Below, piece after piece: positions 59,551 through 64,000 of a DNA stretch of 64,000 nucleotides (its first letter is position 1; every line of letters starts with the position of its first letter). A model generated the notes under the pieces. That model worked only from the letters and a program-made list of their open reading frames with translations, was not told where the DNA came from and did no database searches. The DNA comes from JAOPZW01 sp963803375 (GTDB lineage Bacteria; Actinomycetota; Thermoleophilia; Solirubrobacterales; Solirubrobacteraceae). Made by a program: the position numbers and the translations under genes. Location of the stretch: the NCBI GenBank assembly GCA_963803375.1, contig CAWDMB010000012.1, forward strand, positions 124,001-188,000. Direction: 5' to 3'.

Positions 59551-60504
59551 GTGAGCGCCCAGGCAGCCCCGCCGCAGACGCCCGCCGGGCGTCAGCGCGA
59601 CGACGTCCAGCCCGTATCAAACGAGGCGCTCGACCGCTTCCTCACCGGGGCGATCACGGTGATCCCGTTCGTCGGCCTCGGCATCGCCGCCTGGCAGGCG
59701 TGGAACGACCTCCTGCACTGGCACGACCTCGTCGTCTTCGCGCTCGTCTACGCGCTGACCGGCCTCGGCGTGACCGTCGGCTTCCACCGCCACTTCACGC
59801 ATCGCAGCTTCAAGGCCCACCGCGCCGTGCGCGCGACGCTCGCGGCGCTGGGCTCCGCGGCGATCGAGGGCCCCGTCATCTCATGGGTCGCCGACCATCG
59901 CAAGCACCACGCCTTCTCCGACGAGGAGGGCGATCCGCACAGCCCCCACGTCGGCCACGGCGGCGGCGTCGGCGGCGCGCTGCGCGGGCTCTTCCACGCG
60001 CACGTGGGCTGGCTGTTCATCCACACCCAGCGGGGCTCGAAGCAGCGCTACGCGCGCGACCTGCTCGCCGATCCGGTCGTGCGCTTCGTCGACCGGACGT
60101 TCGTGCTCTGGGTCGGGGTGGGGCTGGCGGTGCCGTTCCTGCTCGGCTGGCTGCTGGGCGGCACGCTGGCCGCGGGGCTGACCGGGCTGCTGTGGGGCGG
60201 CGCGGTGCGGATGCTCGTCGTCCACCACGTCACCTACAGCATCAACTCGCTCTGCCACGTCTTCGGGCGCCAGGCGTTCGCGACCGGCGACGAGTCGCGC
60301 AACCTCGCGTGGCTCGCGCCCTTCACGTTCGGCGAGGCCTGGCACAACAACCACCACGCCTTCCCCACCTCCGCGGTCCACGGGCTGCGGCGCGGCCAGG
60401 TCGACATCTCCGCCGCGGTCATCCGGGTGCTCGAGCGCCTCGGGCTCGTCTGGGACGTCGTGCGCGTCCCGCCCGAGCGCCTCGCGGCGCGCGCTCGCGG
60501 CTGA
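59551..60504 (+). CDS. Acyl-CoA/fatty acid desaturase (delta-9 type)
   Basis: The product is 317 residues from a GTG with GGAG upstream. The di-iron His boxes are HRHFTH, HRKHH and HNNHH, among hydrophobic segments (FLTGAITVIPFVGLGIAAWQ, LVVFALVYALTGLGVTVGF, FLLGWLLGGTLAAGLTGLLW). It should insert a cis double bond into acyl chains in the membrane. The neighbouring cyclopropane synthase-like gene is a natural next step. The stop codon lies inside a 19-base tandem repeat. Confidence 0.93.
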   Translation: MSAQAAPPQTPAGRQRDDVQPVSNEALDRFLTGAITVIPFVGLGIAAWQAWNDLLHWHDLVVFALVYALTGLGVTVGFHRHFTHRSFKAHRAVRATLAALGSAAIEGPVISWVADHRKHHAFSDEEGDPHSPHVGHGGGVGGALRGLFHAHVGWLFIHTQRGSKQRYARDLLADPVVRFVDRTFVLWVGVGLAVPFLLGWLLGGTLAAGLTGLLWGGAVRMLVVHHVTYSINSLCHVFGRQAFATGDESRNLAWLAPFTFGEAWHNNHHAFPTSAVHGLRRGQVDISAAVIRVLERLGLVWDVVRVPPERLAARARG

Positions 60505-60558
60505 CGACCGCGGTCGCGGCTGACGACCGCGCTCGCGGCTGACGACCGCGGTCGCGGC
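60494..60558 (+). repeat. 19-base tandem repeat across the desaturase stop codon
   Basis: The unit CTCGCGGCTGACGACCGCG occurs three times (60494-60512, 60513-60531, 60532-60550) with C/G variation at its first base, plus 8 further bases. The first copy contains the TGA stop. It probably arose by replication slippage. It could change the mRNA 3' end or the spacing to the next gene. Confidence 0.85.
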
Positions 60559-60581
60559 GCGGCCGCTACCGTGCCCGGCCG

Positions 60582-61208
60582 GTGTCGCTCCGCCCGATCC
60601 TGCTCGCCGCGCTCGCGCTCGCGGCCCTGACCCCGCCCGCCGCCGCCGCCGCGGCGAGGCCCGCCCGCGTCACGTTCGTCGGGGACTCGGTCCCCGCGGC
60701 GATGAGCTCCAGCCCGGCCGCGCGCGGCGTGCTCGGCCGGCGGCTGCGCCTGCGCCTCGACCTGCGCGTCTGCCGGCGCCTCGTCGCCCCCGGCTGCCCC
60801 TACCAGGGCGCGACCCCGCCGACCGCGCTGCAGGCGGTGCGCGCGCCCGGCCGCGCGGTGGGCGACGTGCTCGTCGTCGACGTGGGCTACAACGACGGCG
60901 GCGCCGGCTACGGCCGCGGCATGCGCCGCGTCGTGGCCGCCGCGCGCGCCCGGGGCGCGCGCGCCGTGGTCTGGGTCACGCTGCGCGAGGCCGGCCGGTA
61001 CCGCGGCGAGTACGTCCGCGCGAACGCCGCGATCCGCGCCGAGGCGGCCCGCTGGGGTCGGCGCGTGGTCGTCGCCGACTGGAACGCCTTCAGCGCGGGC
61101 GCGACGTTCTTCGGCGCGGACGGCCTGCACCTCAGCGGCGTCGGGGCGATCTCGCTGGCGCGCTTCCTGCGCCCGCACGTGCTGCGCGCCGCCCGCGTCG
61201 GTCAGTAG
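60582..61208 (+). CDS. Secreted SGNH/GDSL-type hydrolase
   Basis: The product is 208 residues from a GTG. A signal peptide (LLAALALAALTPPAAAAA) is followed by block I TFVGDSVPAAM with the nucleophile Ser, a block III-like VGYNDGG and block V DGLHLSGVG with the catalytic Asp-His. It should be an exported esterase or acetyl hydrolase acting on cell-wall or other glycans. Only two cysteines are present (Cys-Arg...Cys-Pro), possibly paired. Its last 7 bases overlap the convergent ppk2 gene. Confidence 0.85.
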   Translation: MSLRPILLAALALAALTPPAAAAAARPARVTFVGDSVPAAMSSSPAARGVLGRRLRLRLDLRVCRRLVAPGCPYQGATPPTALQAVRAPGRAVGDVLVVDVGYNDGGAGYGRGMRRVVAAARARGARAVVWVTLREAGRYRGEYVRANAAIRAEAARWGRRVVVADWNAFSAGATFFGADGLHLSGVGAISLARFLRPHVLRAARVGQ

Positions 61209-61978
61209 CGCTGGGGCACGAAGGTCTGGTCGGTGACCGGCGGGCGGACGTAGCTTTCCTCCCGGCGCTGGGGGAGCTCGAGGCGCGGCGGCGTCTCGTC
61301 CTCGTAGGGCACCATCGTCAGCAGGTGCGCGATGCAGTTCAGCCGCGCGCGGCGCTTGTCGTCGGCCTCGACGACCCACCACGGGGCCTGCTTGATGTCG
61401 GTGATCTGGAACATCTCGTCCTTCGCGCGCGAGTAGGCGTCCCAGCGCGCGCGCGACTCGAGATCGATCGGGCTGAGCTTCCAGCGGCGCATCGGGTCCT
61501 CGACGCGGGCCTGGAAGCGGCGCTCCTGCTCCTCGGGGCTGACCGAGAACCAGTACTTGATGAGGATGATCCCCGAGCGCACGAGCATCCGCTCGAACTC
61601 CGGGCAGGAGCGCAGGAACTCCTGGTGCTCCTCGGCCGTGCAGAAGCCCATCACGCGCTCGACGCCGGCGCGGTTGTACCAGCTGCGATCGAAGAGGACC
61701 ATCTCCCCCGCCGCCGGCAGGTGGGCGACGTAGCGCTGGAAGTACCACTGCGTGCGCTCGCGCTCGGTCGGCGTGCCGAGCGCGACGATCCGCGTCGCCC
61801 GCGGGCTCACGCGCTCCATGATGCGCTTGATCACGCCGCCCTTGCCGGCCGCGTCGCGCCCCTCGAAGATCACCGCGACCCGCAGCCCGCGCGCCTTGAT
61901 GAACTGCTGCTGGATGACGAGCTCGCGCTGGAGGCGCTGGAGCTCCTTGTCGAACGTCTTGCGGTCGAGCGTGGTCAT
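61202..61978 (-). CDS. ppk2: Polyphosphate kinase 2
   Basis: The product is 258 residues, the normal one-domain size. Walker A is FEGRDAAGKGGVIKR, Walker B-like DRSWYNRAGVERVMGF, the lid region SPRATRIVALGTPTERERTQ, plus LIKYWFSVSPEEQERRFQ and RWKLSPIDLESRARW. Class I PPK2 uses polyphosphate to phosphorylate GDP or ADP to the triphosphate. The gene stands alone. Confidence 0.94.
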   Translation of the reverse strand: MTTLDRKTFDKELQRLQRELVIQQQFIKARGLRVAVIFEGRDAAGKGGVIKRIMERVSPRATRIVALGTPTERERTQWYFQRYVAHLPAAGEMVLFDRSWYNRAGVERVMGFCTAEEHQEFLRSCPEFERMLVRSGIILIKYWFSVSPEEQERRFQARVEDPMRRWKLSPIDLESRARWDAYSRAKDEMFQITDIKQAPWWVVEADDKRRARLNCIAHLLTMVPYEDETPPRLELPQRREESYVRPPVTDQTFVPQRY

Positions 61979-62138
61979 GGCGCCGCGAGCCTAGATCATC
62001 GCCGGTAGCGTGCCACGTCGGTGACCAGCTCGGCGTTGCGACGCGGGTGGCGGCGCAGCACCGGCTACTGCGAGCGGCTTGCATCTGCGTCCTGGGGCGG
62101 CGTAGGGTCGCACGGTCCCGAGGGCAGGAGGATCGTCG

Positions 62139-63254
62139 ATGCAGGCCGTTTCACCGGCGGGTGTGGGTGCCTCGCGCAGGGCGCGGATCCGCGCAGCGCT
62201 TACCCCGGCGGAGTGGCGCCGGGTCGCCGGCCTGGCCGCGGTCATCGCGGGACTCCACGCGGTGGGCTTCTTCATCCTCCTCGCGCTCGTCGTCCCGCAC
62301 GGCTACAGCCTCGGGTCGAGCGGCGTCTTCGGCCTCGGCCTCGGCATCACCGCCTACACGCTCGGCCTGCGTCACGCCTTCGACGCCGACCACATCGGCG
62401 CCATCGACAACACGACGCGCAAGCTCATGGCCGACGGCCAGCGCCCGCTCAGCGTCGGGTTCTTCTTCTCGCTCGGCCACTCGACGATCGTCTTCGCCCT
62501 CGGCGTGCTGGTGACGGTCGGCGTGCGGGGCCTCAGCGGCGCGGTCGAGAGCGACGGCTCGGCGCTGCACGAGGCGACGGGGCTCATCGGCCCGACGGTG
62601 TCGGGGGCGTTCCTGATCGTGATCGGGATCCTGAACCTCGTGGTGCTCGTGGGCATCGTGAGGATCGTCGGGCGCATGCGCCGGGGCGCCTTCGACGAAG
62701 CCGAGCTCGAGGAGCAGCTGGACCGGCGCGGCGGCATGAACCGCGTCTTGGGCCGGGCGACTCGACTCGTCACCAAGCCCTGGCACATGTACCCGCTCGG
62801 GTGCCTCTTCGGCCTGGGCTTCGACACGGCGACCGAGATCGCTCTGCTGGTTCTGGCCGGCGCGGGCGCGGCGAGCGGCCTCCCCTTCTACGCCATCCTC
62901 TGCCTGCCGATCCTCTTCGCGGCAGGCATGTCGCTCCTGGACACGATCGACGGCGCCTTCATGAACTTCGCCTACGGGTGGGCGTTCTCCCAGCCGATCC
63001 GCAAGATCTTCTACAACCTGACCGTCACCGGGCTGTCGGTGGCCGTCGCGCTCCTGATCGGGACGATCGAGCTCCTGAGCGTCCTGGCGCACAGGCTGAG
63101 CCTCACCGGCGGGCTCTGGGACGTCGTCGCGAACCTCGACCTGAACGTCGTCGGCTACCTCGTCGTCGCGCTGATCGTGGTGACGTGGGCGATCGCGGTG
63201 GCCGTCTGGCGCTTCGGGCGCATCGAGGAGCGCTGGGGCGCGGACGTGCGATGA
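62139..63254 (+). CDS. Nickel/cobalt transporter (NiCoT, HoxN/NixA family)
   Basis: The product is 371 residues from an ATG with AGGAGG upstream. About eight membrane helices are seen. The metal signature RHAFDADHIGAIDNTTRKLM (HX4DH) is in the second helix; LFGLGFDTATEI, GMSLLDTIDGAFMNFAYGWA and FYNLTVTGLSVAVA are further family motifs. It imports Ni2+ or Co2+. The stop overlaps the ATG of a Fur-family gene by 4 bases (ATGA), so permease and regulator are made together. Metal specificity cannot be read from the sequence. Confidence 0.94.
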   Translation: MQAVSPAGVGASRRARIRAALTPAEWRRVAGLAAVIAGLHAVGFFILLALVVPHGYSLGSSGVFGLGLGITAYTLGLRHAFDADHIGAIDNTTRKLMADGQRPLSVGFFFSLGHSTIVFALGVLVTVGVRGLSGAVESDGSALHEATGLIGPTVSGAFLIVIGILNLVVLVGIVRIVGRMRRGAFDEAELEEQLDRRGGMNRVLGRATRLVTKPWHMYPLGCLFGLGFDTATEIALLVLAGAGAASGLPFYAILCLPILFAAGMSLLDTIDGAFMNFAYGWAFSQPIRKIFYNLTVTGLSVAVALLIGTIELLSVLAHRLSLTGGLWDVVANLDLNVVGYLVVALIVVTWAIAVAVWRFGRIEERWGADVR

Positions 63255-63850
63255 CCGTCGCGCCGCCCCGCCGGCCCCTCGCCCGCGGCACGATCGAGGA
63301 GGTCGAGAACGCCCTGCGTCGCGCGGGGCACCGGGTGAGCGCGCCCGCACGCCGCGTGCTCGACGCGCTCCTCGAGGCCGACGGGCCGGTCTCGGCCGAG
63401 CGCATCGCCGCGGGTCCCGGGGGCCGCGGGCCCGCGACCGACCTGGCGTCCGTCTACCGCAACCTCGAGCGCCTGGAGGCGGTCGGCGCGGTCGCCCACG
63501 TACACCTCGGCCACGGCCCGGGCCTCTACGTCCTCGCCCGCGACGGCGACCGCGAGTACCTGGCCTGCGAGCGCTGCGGCCGGGTCACGAGCGTCGCGGC
63601 GGACGCGCTCGACCCGGTCCGGGCGACCGTGCGGCGGCGGTTCGGGTACCACGTGCGCTTCACCCACTTCCCGCTGCACGGCCACTGCGCGGACTGCGCT
63701 CGCGCGCTCGCCGCTCCCGAAGGAGGTCGGAGGCCCGAGCACGACCACGTCGAGCACGAGCACGAGCACAACCACGGCGACCGCGTGCACTCGCACCGGC
63801 ACGCGCACGAGGCCGGCCTCGAGCACGAGCACGACCACGCGCACGACTGA
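63251..63850 (+). CDS. Fur-family metal regulator with histidine-rich tail (possible Nur)
   Basis: The product is 199 residues. The winged helix is APARRVLDALLEADGPVSAE and DLASVYRNLERLEAVGAVAH. The dimer domain has structural zinc pairs CERC and CADC and the His-rich HVRFTHFPLHGHC. After residue 160 comes a tail with 14 His in about 38 residues, alternating with Glu, Asp and Asn. Fur proteins repress metal-uptake genes when metal is bound. Coupling to a NiCoT permease suggests a nickel or cobalt sensor (Nur type). The tail may store or buffer the metal. Confidence 0.9.
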   Translation: MTVAPPRRPLARGTIEEVENALRRAGHRVSAPARRVLDALLEADGPVSAERIAAGPGGRGPATDLASVYRNLERLEAVGAVAHVHLGHGPGLYVLARDGDREYLACERCGRVTSVAADALDPVRATVRRRFGYHVRFTHFPLHGHCADCARALAAPEGGRRPEHDHVEHEHEHNHGDRVHSHRHAHEAGLEHEHDHAHD

Positions 63851-64000
63851 GCTCGCAGACGCACGTGACGGCCATCTCCGCACACGGCGCTCGCGCGGGC
63901 GCGACGGCCACGACGTCCGCGCGGCCTCGCGCGGTCACGTCCTCGGCGTCGCCCGCCGGGATCTGGCGTCGACGTCTGCCAGGAACAGCAGCACGGCCTG

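Noticed and set aside
61979..62138. A metal or cobalamin riboswitch upstream of the nickel/cobalt permease
   Set aside because: No B12-box or NiCo-riboswitch core was found by eye; only a ribosome site (AGGAGG) is clear.
63935..64000. Minus-strand frame reading AVLLFLADVDARSRRATPRT before a stop, possibly the C-terminus of a gene entering from the right edge
   Set aside because: Only about 21 residues are visible, too few to support a gene or family.

Overview
The window is very GC-rich chromosomal DNA with dense, mostly short-spaced genes, many GTG starts and many 1-4 base gene overlaps. Its gene content suggests a high-GC actinobacterium, most likely of the class Thermoleophilia (Solirubrobacterales-like). 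The clues are PE-LIG-POL type LigD, a fused SecDF beside ruvCAB, recJ and relA, a zinc-finger-tailed MscL, pdxST and a monofunctional proline dehydrogenase next to a P5C dehydrogenase. The lineage call is an inference from gene style, not from a marker gene.

Layout. 0-4.3 kb: tail of mscL, tRNA-Arg(CCG), two coupled glycosyltransferase genes and msrA. 4.5-15.2 kb: a large formylglycine-type sulfatase with a DUF1269-like partner, an orphan NarL-type histidine kinase, two small unknown genes, a baeRF-type protein, a YkvA/DUF1232 protein, an ABC1/UbiB-like kinase and an alpha/beta hydrolase. 15.4-22.5 kb is a decaying, mobile-element-rich stretch: a SnoaL-like gene with two frame shifts, a DJ-1/PfpI gene, a HicA-like remnant, an amidohydrolase gene broken by two separate insertion sequences (IS256 type and IS1634 type, both with readable target duplications and coding transposases), and a tyrosine recombinase with an altered C-terminus.

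22.5-33.5 kb: a small lipoprotein, a cupin, nicotinate phosphoribosyltransferase, pcm, ligD, a threonine-synthase-like gene fused translationally to a MoaD/ThiS-like sulfur-carrier gene under a clear SAM-I riboswitch, corA, a diacylglycerol-kinase-like gene, a frameshifted phzF and a thiol-peroxidase-like gene. 33.5-44.2 kb is one long leftward housekeeping block: ruvC-ruvA-ruvB, a zinc-ribbon/PAS protein, secDF, a small membrane protein, recJ and relA/spoT.

44.3-63.9 kb: a secreted trypsin-like protease, an MFS exporter, yebC, a phosphohexomutase coupled to a metallo-beta-lactamase-fold protein, a glycosyltransferase coupled to an rpiB-like gene, an alpha/beta hydrolase, proline catabolism (PRODH-P5CDH), pyridoxal phosphate synthesis (pdxS-pdxT) with an RpiR-type regulator, lipid modification (cyclopropane synthase-like and fatty acid desaturase, divergent), an SGNH hydrolase, PPK2 and a nickel/cobalt permease coupled to a Fur-family regulator with a histidine-rich tail.

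The two most notable systems are the SAM-riboswitch/ThrC-like/sulfur-carrier operon, which suggests a sulfur-carrier-dependent route to homocysteine, and the doubly interrupted amidohydrolase, whose original reading frame can be rebuilt exactly by removing both elements and one copy of each target duplication. I see no CRISPR array, prophage or rRNA.
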